Positions 53,624-62,065 of a stretch of 64,000 nucleotides of DNA are shown piece after piece. Below the pieces are notes generated by a model. It did not search any database, was not told where the DNA came from, and saw only the letters and a list, made by a program, of their open reading frames with translations. The stretch's first letter is position 1. Every line of letters starts with the position of its first letter. Both the position numbers and the translations under genes were made by a program. This DNA comes from Spirulinaceae cyanobacterium SM2_1_0 (GTDB lineage Bacteria > Cyanobacteriota > Cyanobacteriia > Cyanobacteriales > Spirulinaceae). Where the stretch lies: NCBI GenBank assembly GCA_012031265.1, contig JAAUTY010000014.1, positions 1 through 64,000 of the forward strand, read 5' to 3'.

Positions 53624-55210
53624 ATGAGTGCTGTACTACACGTCGGCGATCGCAGGTTTGGGGTTGATGAAATCATCGCACTCCTCACCTCGCCACAGGT
53701 TCTACCCCAACTGCTCCGTGAGCTGATTGTCGAGCAGGCGATCGCGAAGGTTGCTTGTACCGATGAGGAGTTGGCTCAGTTCAAAACGCAACTGGAACAC
53801 AGTTCCAGTCGTCTCTCGCCACAGCAATCGCTGGATGCCCTCGCACCGCGTCAACTGAAGCTTGAAAAATTTAAGGAAAGCTGCTGGGGCAGTCAGATCG
53901 ATGCCCAGTTTCAGAGCCATCGCGACCGCCTCGACCGGGTTCTGTTCTCAATTATTCAAACCCAGGAAGTCGAAGTCATCCAGGAACTCTACTTCCGCTT
54001 GCAAGAAGACGAAGCTGATTTCTCGCAACTCGCCACGCAATATTCACAAGGCCCGGAAGCCCAAACCAATGGCTTGGTCGGTCCAATGGAGGTGCGGAAC
54101 CTCAATCCCAAGCTAGCGCACGTCTTGCGCGCTAGCCAGCCGGGACAGATCTCGCCGCCCTTTCGGGTTGATCAGTGGGTGGCGATCGCTCGCCTCGAGC
54201 GCTACCTACCCGCTGCTCTCGATCGCTCAACGCGGCAGCGACTGCTCGACGAAGCCTTTGAGCAATGGCTACAAGAGCAACTACAACACCATTCGCAGCA
54301 AGTCTTTCTGGAGCGGCCCAGCCAGCCCGCTCAGGCACTGCCCCCTGCCAATGTTGCCGCGACTGAGATGGATGAACCGGAGTCCCAAGCGCCGCCCACT
54401 CCGGCAGCAGCCCCCACCACTGCGACGTCCGAACGCGAGCGCACGGCGGCTGTCCCCGTCCGCTCATCCCCCCCTGTCGCTGTCGCCAGCCGCGTTACCG
54501 TTCCCCAGCGGATTGTCCCCAGCGAACTGCAAGCCGAACTTCAGAAGCGTCGCGGCAGTCGCCTGCCGGAGGCGCTGATGCTCTCGCTCGTGCCGATTGC
54601 TGTAGGGGGCTGGTCGATTTACGCGCTGTTCAACTTTGGCGTCAGCACTAGCCCCTTCGCGGTGACTACACCCATCGCCGAAGTGGCAACGGCAGAACGC
54701 GAACAGGGCGGCCGCGTCGCTGCGATGAGTGCTAGTCCTGCACAGCCGAGTCCTGAATTTCATGCCGCTGTCAACCATGCCAACCGCGCCGCTGAGCTGA
54801 CCCAAACGGCCCAAAGCCAAGCTGAGTGGCAGACGGTGGCTGAGCTGTGGCAGCAGGCGATCGCCGGGATGGCTGCCGTACCCAGCAATGATGACCGTCG
54901 CCCCCTCGCTCGCGCCAAGGTCAATGAGTACGGTGTCTACCTCGAGTACGCTCAGGAACAGGTCAACGATCCGGATCTGCCCTTCCGAGCGGCTGTCCGC
55001 CACGCGCTTCGGGCCAGCGAGACCACGCTCATCGCCCGCTCGTCGCGCGATTGGGCGCAGGTGGCGCGCGACTGGGCACAGGCTGCCGAGCTGATGCAGT
55101 TGGTAGAGACCAACAGTGCTCATTATGATGTGGCACGCGATCGCAGCCAACGCTATCAGACCTACCGAGACTACGCCCAGCAACAGGTGATCGCGAACGT
55201 GCGCCGCTAG
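53624..55210 (+). CDS. Parvulin-type (PpiC-like) protein with membrane anchor and C-terminal repeats
   Basis: A 528-residue protein without a signal peptide. Parts: N-terminal SurA-like helices (about 1-120), a PpiC-type rotamase domain (about 125-210; FSQLATQYSQGPEAQTNGLVGPM and QPGQISPPFRVDQ), a Pro/Ala-rich linker (about 240-310), one membrane helix (about 318-338, ALMLSLVPIAVGGWSIYALF), and two tandem repeats (381-446, 454-522) with the pattern A-x2-L-x-Q-A-x4-W-x2-VA-x2-W-x2-A. The same repeat occurs in the caspase-like protein at 59.4 kb. Topology would leave the parvulin domain in the cytoplasm and the repeats outside, or the opposite. Start ATG 53624 chosen (MSAVLHVGDRRFG). Confidence 0.82.
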   Translation: MSAVLHVGDRRFGVDEIIALLTSPQVLPQLLRELIVEQAIAKVACTDEELAQFKTQLEHSSSRLSPQQSLDALAPRQLKLEKFKESCWGSQIDAQFQSHRDRLDRVLFSIIQTQEVEVIQELYFRLQEDEADFSQLATQYSQGPEAQTNGLVGPMEVRNLNPKLAHVLRASQPGQISPPFRVDQWVAIARLERYLPAALDRSTRQRLLDEAFEQWLQEQLQHHSQQVFLERPSQPAQALPPANVAATEMDEPESQAPPTPAAAPTTATSERERTAAVPVRSSPPVAVASRVTVPQRIVPSELQAELQKRRGSRLPEALMLSLVPIAVGGWSIYALFNFGVSTSPFAVTTPIAEVATAEREQGGRVAAMSASPAQPSPEFHAAVNHANRAAELTQTAQSQAEWQTVAELWQQAIAGMAAVPSNDDRRPLARAKVNEYGVYLEYAQEQVNDPDLPFRAAVRHALRASETTLIARSSRDWAQVARDWAQAAELMQLVETNSAHYDVARDRSQRYQTYRDYAQQQVIANVRR

Positions 55211-55211
55211 T

Positions 55212-55661
55212 TTGCCTTCGTTGTCGGCGGTTCTCTGGGTGGGGATTGGCAGCCAGCGGGGCGTCGCTATGTCAACCCTTGCTGCCAGCGTGCAACAATG
55301 CTTGCAGCAGCATCACCTGCCAATTGCGGTGATCGCCGGTCTGGCGACGCTCACCAGCAAAGCCAACGAACCGGCACTGCTGGCACTGAGCCAAGCTTAT
55401 GGTTGGCCGCTGCTCAGTTTCACCGCTGCCGAACTGCGGGAGATCGCGACGCCTAACCCTTCCGTCACAGTCGCGGGCTACACCGGGACGCCCAGCGTCG
55501 CCGAAGCAGCGGCACTGCGAGCGGCACGGCGGGCTGACCCCAGCAGTCAACTGCTGATTCCGAAACAAATTTATCGTCAACCGCGTTCGCCCTATGCCGT
55601 AACTCTGGCGATCGCCAGTACCCAGCGCCACGCGGCTGGGGCTGAGCCGTCCCAGGCTTAG
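55212..55661 (+). CDS. Cobalamin biosynthesis CbiG C-terminal domain protein
   Basis: A stand-alone copy of the C-terminal domain of CbiG (CobE-like), 149 residues. The pattern LWVGIGSQRGV, LATLTSKANEPALLALSQ and FTAAELREIATPNPS then VAEAAALRAA followed by LLIPKQIYRQP is the usual one. In the anaerobic cobalamin pathway CbiG opens the lactone of cobalt-precorrin-5A; the isolated C-domain has an unclear role. It starts 1-2 bp after the stop of the parvulin gene and is likely co-transcribed. Confidence 0.85.
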   Translation: MPSLSAVLWVGIGSQRGVAMSTLAASVQQCLQQHHLPIAVIAGLATLTSKANEPALLALSQAYGWPLLSFTAAELREIATPNPSVTVAGYTGTPSVAEAAALRAARRADPSSQLLIPKQIYRQPRSPYAVTLAIASTQRHAAGAEPSQA

Positions 55662-55685
55662 CTGAATGATCTCAGTCAATCCGGA

Positions 55686-55949
55686 TCAGTCTGCTTCCTC
55701 ATCGCGCGCCGCAGGCCGATCCGTATGGGGGAGAACCATTTCGATATACTTGTTCTCGACCAAAAACGCGCCACGCTCGAACTTCACCGCCCAGTAGCCC
55801 CCCGGTCGCCGAGCGAGCACGCGGCCCTCCTCGCCGACACGCACAACATTGGGTGGGCGCAACATCGGCATCGGGTCAGCCGTTTTGAAATACTGCGGCG
55901 ATGTCGTCAGACGCACTTTCGCCCCCAAGGCGAATTCAGGCTCGCTCAT
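55686..55949 (-). CDS. sipA: NblS-interacting protein SipA
   Basis: A small SH3-like regulator of 87 residues found only in cyanobacteria; in Synechococcus elongatus SipA binds the sensor kinase NblS/Hik33 and raises its autokinase activity (established knowledge). The signature is clear: FALGAKVRLTTSPQYFKTADPMPMLRPP, in pieces, then VVRVGEEGRVLARRPGGYWAVKFERGAFLVENKYIE. A few acidic residues close the protein. No nblS gene is nearby; the sensor kinase at 18.9 kb is not obviously NblS. Confidence 0.92.
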   Translation of the reverse strand: MSEPEFALGAKVRLTTSPQYFKTADPMPMLRPPNVVRVGEEGRVLARRPGGYWAVKFERGAFLVENKYIEMVLPHTDRPAARDEEAD

Positions 55950-56034
55950 GATTCCTGGACTGGCAAACAGTTCCTAGCGCTCAGGGCTATGCTTCTATCC
56001 TAGTCGCTGGCGATCGCCCACAGGGAGCGCGGCC

Positions 56035-56063
56035 AAAAAAAAGAGAGCCGCAACGCGACTCTC
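56035..56063 (-). terminator. Rho-independent terminator of the TVP38 operon
   Basis: On the minus strand GAGAGTCGC and GCGGCTCTC form a 9-bp stem (one mismatch) around a 3-base loop, followed by eight T. It lies 20 bp after the stop codon of the second TVP38 gene. Confidence 0.88.
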
Positions 56064-56082
56064 CCCAATCATCAGGGTGCAT

Positions 56083-56871
56083 CTACTGAATGTCATCATA
56101 ACCTTCGGGGTGAGGGGTGTCACCCCCTTTTTTGAAAATTCGGTCAAGTTTGAGTCGCCACCGATAAAATTTTGGTGAAGAAAAAATCCCTGCCCTCCCT
56201 GCAACCAGCCGCTGCCGACCCCAAAGCGGCAGCAGCGACAACAACGCCAGCAAACTCAGCGCGGCAAAGAGCGGCCAGCGATCGCCCCCTGCGAGTGCAG
56301 TTAGGCCCGTAGTGCCAACCCAGGTATAGGCGAGGGTTCCCGGCACGATGCCAATCAACGTCCCAATCGCGTAGTGCCCAACCCCGATCGGCGTCAGCCC
56401 GAAGAGGAAATTCACCAGGTTGAAGGGCGAAATCGGTGCCAAGCGGACGGCGAGGACGAAATGGAGGGGTTGCTGTCGCACCGCCTGACAAAAGCAGTGC
56501 AGCAGGCGGTGATGTTTAAAACGGTGCTGCACCCAGTCGTGCAGCAGGTAGCGCGCCGTCAGAAAGGCGGCGATCGCCCCGGCCGTCGCTCCCAGCACCG
56601 ACCAGACCGTCCCCCAAAACAAGCCAAACACCGCGCCGCCTGCCAAGGTCAAGATCGTTCCGGGCATACCCAGTACAGTTAAGACCACATAGGCGAACAA
56701 GAAGCCCTTGACAGCCCAGTAGCCGAGAGCATCCAGGCGCTCGACCCAAAACTGCGGCTCAATCAACAGCGATCGCAGCGGGGTCAGGGTCAAACCAATC
56801 GCCAAACAAAGTCCGAGGGCAAACAGTCCCCAGAAGCGTTTGTCTTGATGCCAAGGGCGGCTGCCATTCAT
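56083..56871 (-). CDS. TVP38/TMEM64 (DedA-like) family membrane protein
   Basis: A membrane protein of 262 residues from the SNARE-associated/DedA superfamily. Typical segments: GFLFAYVVLTVLGMPGTILTL, VFGLFWGTVWSVLGATAGAIAAF, LRLAPISPFNLVNFLFGLT (the RLxPxxPFNLxNxxxGxT motif, read FNLVNFLFGLT) and AIGTLIGIVPGTLAYTWVG. It overlaps the stop of the upstream TVP38 gene by 4 bp and uses an ATGA junction, so translation is coupled. A terminator follows. Superfamily members move phospholipids between leaflets or help with resistance; the role here is unknown. Confidence 0.9.
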   Translation of the reverse strand: MNGSRPWHQDKRFWGLFALGLCLAIGLTLTPLRSLLIEPQFWVERLDALGYWAVKGFLFAYVVLTVLGMPGTILTLAGGAVFGLFWGTVWSVLGATAGAIAAFLTARYLLHDWVQHRFKHHRLLHCFCQAVRQQPLHFVLAVRLAPISPFNLVNFLFGLTPIGVGHYAIGTLIGIVPGTLAYTWVGTTGLTALAGGDRWPLFAALSLLALLSLLPLWGRQRLVAGRAGIFSSPKFYRWRLKLDRIFKKGGDTPHPEGYDDIQ

Positions 56872-57659
56872 GCGTCATGGGTGGCTTGCGGGTCAGCGAT
56901 GGTTGATGCACCCAGTTCAGTAGCGATCGCCTCGCCTTCTAGTTCCTCATTCAGCGCCTTGCGGGCGATCTTGGTGACGTAGACGGTCACAGCGACGGTC
57001 GCCAACAGACCGACGATGCGGATCACCCATTCGACCGGCGAAGTCTGCTGCCCTGCCGCTCCCAGCGTGGCAAGGTTACCCGCCAGCGAGCCGAGATACA
57101 CATACATCACGGTTCCCGGCATCATGCCAATCCAGGAGGCGAGGAAGTAGTCGCGCAGCGAAACCTGCGTGACACTCAGGCCGTAGTTGAGCAGATTGAA
57201 GGGGAAAACGGGGGAAAGGCGCAGCAGGCCAACGATTTTCCAGCCTTCTTTGGCGATCGCGCGGTCGATGGCACTAAATCTCGGCTTGTCTTCCAGTTGC
57301 TTGGCGACCCAGCCACGAGCGAGGTAGCGCCCGACCAGGAAGGCCGCCGTCGCCCCCAGGGTTGACCCGATCGACACACAAATCGAGCCTTGAACCACGC
57401 CGAAGACAATGCCCGCGCCGAGGGTCAGAATGGTGCCGGGCACACCGGTCACCGTGGTCACGATGTACAGACCGACGAAAATGAATGGCCCCCAAACGCC
57501 CAGCCCGCGAATCCATTCCAGGGCTTGGATGAATAACTCTTGCACGTTGAATTGTCTCGCGAGAACGATCAGTACCGCCACGATCACGGCGATGATCGCC
57601 AGCTTCACGATTGTATTAACCCTGCTGCGTTTCTTGGGCAGCTCTTCTGAAGATGTCAT
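56868..57659 (-). CDS. TVP38/TMEM64 (DedA-like) family membrane protein
   Basis: A paralogue of the preceding entry, 263 residues from ATG 57659, which follows a clear GGAGG ribosome-binding site; the frame opens farther upstream but is not membrane-like. Conserved blocks are FVGLYIVTTVTGVPGTILTLGAG, GSICVSIGSTLGATAAFLVGRYLA, LLRLSPVFPFNLLNYGLSVTQ and LASWIGMMPGTVMYVYLG. It is immediately downstream of arsS (130 bp gap), on the same strand; such arsS-TVP38 groupings are known in cyanobacteria and other marine bacteria. Confidence 0.9.
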   Translation of the reverse strand: MTSSEELPKKRSRVNTIVKLAIIAVIVAVLIVLARQFNVQELFIQALEWIRGLGVWGPFIFVGLYIVTTVTGVPGTILTLGAGIVFGVVQGSICVSIGSTLGATAAFLVGRYLARGWVAKQLEDKPRFSAIDRAIAKEGWKIVGLLRLSPVFPFNLLNYGLSVTQVSLRDYFLASWIGMMPGTVMYVYLGSLAGNLATLGAAGQQTSPVEWVIRIVGLLATVAVTVYVTKIARKALNEELEGEAIATELGASTIADPQATHDA

Positions 57660-57786
57660 GGGAATCCTCCGTAAGTTAGAAGTTTGCTCGTCTGTTATTG
57701 CCATCTGTTCAGCGAACCAGGACGAGCGACCATTCATCCCAGGCGGCTGAATTCTGCGGGCGATCGCCTTTCGCGGAGAGCGATCG

Positions 57787-58797
57787 CTACAGCAGTGCTC
57801 CCCCACAACTCGAACCACAACCAGCCGTACAGCCGTAGCAGTATTTCGCCGTTTGTACCTCATGGATGACATCGAGGTTCTGCAACGCGAGCAGTTTGCT
57901 CACGGTCAACGGCTCACCATCTGCTAGGCGAGCCGGGATGCCTTCCATCTGGTTAAAGTCACAGTCGTAAACATTACCCAGGTAGTCGATCGACAGCTCG
58001 TTGCGACACATCAACTGCGGCACTGTTGCGGCGTTGTAATGCGCCGCCAAAAAGTCCACATAGGCATCATGCAACTGTTGGCGCTGCAAATATTGCTTCG
58101 TCCGACCAATCGGCAAGTTGGTGATCGTAAAAAGGTTATTGAACTGAATCCCGAAATGCTCATCCAGGTAGGCTTTATAGTCACCCTGTAATTGTTGTTG
58201 ATCGGCGGTCAGGCTGAAGTTTTCATCTGTAGGCAGGGTCGGGTTATAGACCAGATCCAGCACCAAGTTTGGCTCGCGCCCGTAGCCGACCGCGTTCAAC
58301 TGTTGGATGGCGCGAATCGAGTCGTCATAGACACCCGCACCCCGCTGTCGATCAACATTGCTCTGCAAGTAGCAGGGCAGCGAGGCAACGACCCGCACCT
58401 GTTGTTGAGCAAAGTAAGCGGGTAAATCTTCAAAACCCGGCTCGAAAAAGATCGTCAGATTCGAGCGTACAATCACTTCCATACCTTGCTGACGAGCCGC
58501 TTCAACCAGTGGTCGAAAGCCATAGTTCATTTCCGGCGCTCCCCCGGTCAAATCGAGTGTTTGTAACTGGGGAAATTGTTGAATAATTTGAATCAATTGC
58601 TGGCAAATTTCCGGTTGCAATTCCTCAGTACGTTTCGGCCCGGCTTCAACATGGCAGTGGGTACAAGCCAGATTACAGCGTCGCCCCAAGTTGACCTGCA
58701 ATACGCGGATCGATTGCTTGCTCAGTGGCTCAGCAAGGCGATCGCGAAACGGGATTGCAGCCTGACGCGACTGCTTTTCATTCACCACAGAAACCAT
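57787..58797 (-). CDS. arsS: Radical SAM protein ArsS (arsenosugar biosynthesis)
   Basis: Transfers the 5'-deoxyadenosyl group to dimethylarsinite in arsenosugar synthesis (established for Synechocystis-type ArsS). The 336-residue protein has the radical SAM cluster in RRCNLACTHCHVEAGP (Cys41, 45, 48), the SAM-binding DLTGGAPEMNYGF, a substrate region (NNLFTITNLPIGR, FNQMEGIPA) and the C-terminal cysteine-rich tail CYGCTAGCGSSCGG, a diagnostic feature. Start ATG 58797. The methyltransferase ArsM is not in the window. The TVP38 genes follow on the same strand. Confidence 0.93.
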   Translation of the reverse strand: MVSVVNEKQSRQAAIPFRDRLAEPLSKQSIRVLQVNLGRRCNLACTHCHVEAGPKRTEELQPEICQQLIQIIQQFPQLQTLDLTGGAPEMNYGFRPLVEAARQQGMEVIVRSNLTIFFEPGFEDLPAYFAQQQVRVVASLPCYLQSNVDRQRGAGVYDDSIRAIQQLNAVGYGREPNLVLDLVYNPTLPTDENFSLTADQQQLQGDYKAYLDEHFGIQFNNLFTITNLPIGRTKQYLQRQQLHDAYVDFLAAHYNAATVPQLMCRNELSIDYLGNVYDCDFNQMEGIPARLADGEPLTVSKLLALQNLDVIHEVQTAKYCYGCTAGCGSSCGGALL

Positions 58798-59360
58798 ATT
58801 GACGCTCCATTCGTTAGCACTAAATCCATTACCGCAGGGGGCAATTTTATTGATTGTCGCGAGTGACTAATTGTATTAAATCGAGATGACCTGAAATTTC
58901 CCTGAGAGTTTGACAGGTATGGGCTTAAGTCTGCACAACAGAGCGGGCAATTGCCATCACAGGCAATCACCCGCGCCCTCCAAGCGATCGCCACAGCAGC
59001 CATTGCCGTAGCCAACTGACCGGGCAGCAGCGCGCTACTATCGCCCAAAGCTAGGCTGTGACCAGGACGTGAGCAAAAGGCCGTGCCATGCCAATGTCCA
59101 TTCGCTGACCACGCTAATGTAGACCTGAAGCGGGTGAATCTGGAGACACCGCTGGCGACTCTGGCTGGGTGCATTCCACTTTAGTGTTGCAGTTGCCCAC
59201 TCTGCGAGCAACTGCGATGCGTCTACATCTCCCGATCCCGTCTCCCAGCTTGGGAGAGGGATTTAGGATGTTGGCAGAGCTTGTTCCGTAGGAACGGAGA
59301 ATTGCCAATCTGGGATGCTCCCCTTTGGCTCGACAAGGCTGACCTGCCTGTCAGCCGCAA
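58798..59360. other. Intergenic region beyond arsS
   Basis: No intact gene. On the minus strand a stretch at 58930-59100 reads GHSLALGDSSALLPGQLATA then VIACDGNCPLCC, coding-like but not recognised. A copy of the dispersed repeat occupies 59238-59322. Confidence 0.4.
59238..59322. repeat. Dispersed intergenic repeat, copy C
   Basis: TCTCCCA/TGGGAGA inverted repeat, TTAGGATGTTGGC, then TGTTCCGTAGGAACGGA and TTGCCAATCTGGGATGCTCC. This is the most complete copy in the window: its left part matches 152-180 and its right part matches 6821-6864 (reversed). Confidence 0.75.
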
Positions 59361-60929
59361 TCACTGCCAGGTGGTGGCCTCACATTCAAGCAAGCGTTGC
59401 AGGATGGCAATGAGAGTTGAGTTGCCACTGGCGCGGAGCTGTTGCTCAATGCCGATGTTCAGCAACTCCATCCCCAACCGCGTTAGGTAAGCGGACTGTA
59501 CGGTGCCGAGGTTGCCACGGTTGGTCGCTTGGGTCTGATAGGACTGATTAAGATTCATCCCAAACTGTCGCGCCAGTGTCTCGACCACATAGCGTTGCTC
59601 CGGGCGCGCTGAGGCGAGGAGTGATTGCAGCGGCTGATTGAGAATTTGTTGTTTTTCAGCTTCCGAGCGCTGGCTGTGCAACCAGACTTCTGAGGTGGAG
59701 ACGGGCAAGTCAGTCGTGCGTCCGTCCACCTTGGCGAAACCGTGGGCTTCGGCATAGGACACCCGACCGTCGCGGTTGTAGTCAGCAGAGGCGGCGGCTT
59801 GGCCGGTGCGATCGCGCCCGCTCAAGCCCGCAAAGAAGCTAGAGCTGTAGTCACGGTAATCCGCTTCATTCACCTCTGGCGTGCAACCGACCGAGACACT
59901 GGTCTTGATCGTCGCGAAGAAGCCGCAGCGCGTCTGGGCGGCTAGATTCACGCCCGGCGTACCGTTGGGATGGACAAAATTGGCAAACGAACCGGCATAA
60001 CACTGCGCCATCATCGTCACGATCTGGCGATCGCTCCCCAATTGATCCAATTGCTGCGACAACTGCTGTACGGTCAAGCGTTGGTCACCCCAGAGGATCA
60101 GCGAATTGTTGTCTGGGTTTTGATTGTTTTTTGCGCCGTGGCCGGTGAAGTAGAAGAAGAGAGAGCGGCGATCGCGCCCTTGTTGACCGAGCCAATTGGT
60201 AACATTCGCCACCGTTGCCGCCCCGGCGACACCGGGAATCGCTGGAGCTTTGTATTGCTCCTGTCTCTGGTCATTGATGTAGCGCACGGTCGCCTGACCG
60301 TCGTTACCATTGGCGAAAAAAATCGTGGCTTGCGCCGGATCGAAACCTCGTGCCTGCAAAGCGCGCTGGAAATACAGCACATTTTTTTCCAGGGCGATCT
60401 CGTTGTTGCGAGGGGTGCCACCACCGGCAACGACGAGGAAATTCATGCCTGCGCCCCCACTCGCTGCGGCGGCAATTGGGCTAGCGGTCGGGGCTGGGAC
60501 ATTGGCCGTTGTCGCCGAGCTTGGCTCAGCACCGCTACGCTGCTGAGCTGTGGCTAAGTTTTGCTGATATTCGGCAATTTTGGCTTGTGCCGCCTGGTGT
60601 TGGGGAGCGGTTGGCGGCAAAGCGGTGAGCAGGGCGATCGCCCGCTGCCACTGTCCCGCCACCAAACGCCAATCGTTCTCAGTGCGAGCCGACTGTGCCA
60701 GCGTTGCCGCGCCCATGCCGATGTCGAGGGCATCCTGAAACGCATTAGCCCGCGCCACTGGTGTCGCAACGGCTGCTGCCACGGTCGGCGTCGGTTCAGG
60801 CGGCGGGGCGAGCACCTGCGACTCGCTCGCAGCGCAACTCATGCTCAGTACAGCGGTAGTCAGGGCCGCTAGACTCAGACGCCATGGACGTTCCCGATGT
60901 GGCGCGTGATGTCGTGTAAGTTTGTGCAT
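59361..60929 (-). CDS. Caspase-like lipoprotein with tryptophan-rich repeat
   Basis: A 522-residue lipoprotein (signal ends LTTAVLSMSC; Cys about 32). Next comes one helical repeat (about 55-120; ALDIGMGAATLAQSARTEND, then W-x2-VAGQW-x2-AIALL), like those in the parvulin-type protein at 53.6 kb. The caspase/legumain-fold domain follows: MNFLVVAGGGTPRNNEIALE, catalytic His264 in YFTGHGAKN and Cys310 in MAQCYAGSF. A C-terminal part (DYNRDGRVSYAEAHGFA) has an EF-hand-like loop. The dyad is intact, so peptidase activity is plausible; substrate and trigger unknown. Start ATG 60929 (MHKLTRHHAPHR). It is divergent from the gene at 60995. Confidence 0.85.
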   Translation of the reverse strand: MHKLTRHHAPHRERPWRLSLAALTTAVLSMSCAASESQVLAPPPEPTPTVAAAVATPVARANAFQDALDIGMGAATLAQSARTENDWRLVAGQWQRAIALLTALPPTAPQHQAAQAKIAEYQQNLATAQQRSGAEPSSATTANVPAPTASPIAAAASGGAGMNFLVVAGGGTPRNNEIALEKNVLYFQRALQARGFDPAQATIFFANGNDGQATVRYINDQRQEQYKAPAIPGVAGAATVANVTNWLGQQGRDRRSLFFYFTGHGAKNNQNPDNNSLILWGDQRLTVQQLSQQLDQLGSDRQIVTMMAQCYAGSFANFVHPNGTPGVNLAAQTRCGFFATIKTSVSVGCTPEVNEADYRDYSSSFFAGLSGRDRTGQAAASADYNRDGRVSYAEAHGFAKVDGRTTDLPVSTSEVWLHSQRSEAEKQQILNQPLQSLLASARPEQRYVVETLARQFGMNLNQSYQTQATNRGNLGTVQSAYLTRLGMELLNIGIEQQLRASGNSTLIAILQRLLECEATTWQ

Positions 60930-60994
60930 TGTCCCCGGTCTCATGTTTAATGTCTGTACTAATTTCAGTTTGCCGTGTGGGGAACTCAGCACCT

Positions 60995-61969
60995 ATGTTT
61001 GCAGCGCCTGTACTGTCTTCCCGTTGGTTGGGTTATTTGGCTGTCGGGACAGGCGCGATCGCCTGCGGGATCGTCCCCCCCGTGCGTGGCAATGAATTGC
61101 CGCCAGTGTCAACCTCTGCCGCCGATCTGAAAGCCGAACTCAATTTATTATGGCAAACTGCGCCGCAAACCGCTGCCCCGCTGGCGAACCTCGAAGCCAC
61201 CCCATTTCAGTTCAATGCGGCCACACCGTCAGCACCAGAAAGCTTTTTCAACCCGGAGTTTGCAGCGGCGCTGCCGCCCGTGTCGCCAGCGATTGTGCAA
61301 CCCTTCCAGTTTCAGCCCGCTGATCTCCCCGCGCCCTCCCTGTGGCTGAGCCAGGCGGAGACCGAGGGGGGAGACGCTCTGGATATTGAGCCGGAAATCC
61401 TGGAAAACAGTCCCGTCCTTCAGCGCTGGCTCGAGGAAGTCCCAGATGTCCTAGAGGATATTCGCCACGATCCCGCCTTCCGCAGCCGCGTGCGCTTGGG
61501 CTACTCGTTCTTCCCTTCGACTGAAGATAAGAGCGGCTGGATTATTGGCATCGAAGACTTCTTCATCGGTCGTACCGGCTTGACGGTTAGCGCCGAGTAT
61601 CAGGGTGCATTTGCGGGCGGTCGAGAAACCTGGGGCGGCGACCTCCGCTACTACGTGTTGCCGCTCGGCAGCTACATCAACATTGCCCCCGTGCTCGGCT
61701 ATCGCAATATCACCACCGACAATTACCACACGGACGGCATTAATGTTGGTGCGAAGCTGATCCTAGCCCTGTCGCGCACCGGTGCAGCCGACATTTCGAT
61801 TTCGCAGACTTTTGTGTCGCCCGGTTCCGCCGATGAGGTGGGTATCACCACGCTCTCGACCGGCTACGCGGTGACGGAGGATTTACGAATTTCGGTCGAT
61901 CTCCAGAAGCAAAATTCCGTCGGCGAGAAGGATAGCCGCGTCGGTTTGGTCTTTGAATGGATGCTGTGA
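60995..61969 (+). CDS. Predicted outer-membrane beta-barrel protein
   Basis: I recognise no named family. The first 35 residues are a probable signal peptide (SRWLGYLAVGTGAIACGIVPPVRG). A Pro/Ala-rich disordered region (about 40-150) follows, then a C-terminal half of alternating strands with aromatic ends (RVRLGYSFFP, GLTVSAEYQGAF, LRYYVLPLG, APVLGYRNITT, GAKLILALS) closing at GLVFEWML, a hydrophobic aromatic end like that of barrels. It has 324 residues from ATG 60995. The upstream frame to 60929 overlaps the divergent caspase-like gene, whose start is only 65 bp away. Confidence 0.65.
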   Translation: MFAAPVLSSRWLGYLAVGTGAIACGIVPPVRGNELPPVSTSAADLKAELNLLWQTAPQTAAPLANLEATPFQFNAATPSAPESFFNPEFAAALPPVSPAIVQPFQFQPADLPAPSLWLSQAETEGGDALDIEPEILENSPVLQRWLEEVPDVLEDIRHDPAFRSRVRLGYSFFPSTEDKSGWIIGIEDFFIGRTGLTVSAEYQGAFAGGRETWGGDLRYYVLPLGSYINIAPVLGYRNITTDNYHTDGINVGAKLILALSRTGAADISISQTFVSPGSADEVGITTLSTGYAVTEDLRISVDLQKQNSVGEKDSRVGLVFEWML

Positions 61970-62065
61970 TTGGCAAAGCGGCGGGTGGCGCGATTTACTG
62001 GTAGAAGCAGCGGACGAGCCGTTGCTTTTGCTGATTGACCCGATCTCTGAATCGCCTGCCTAGCC

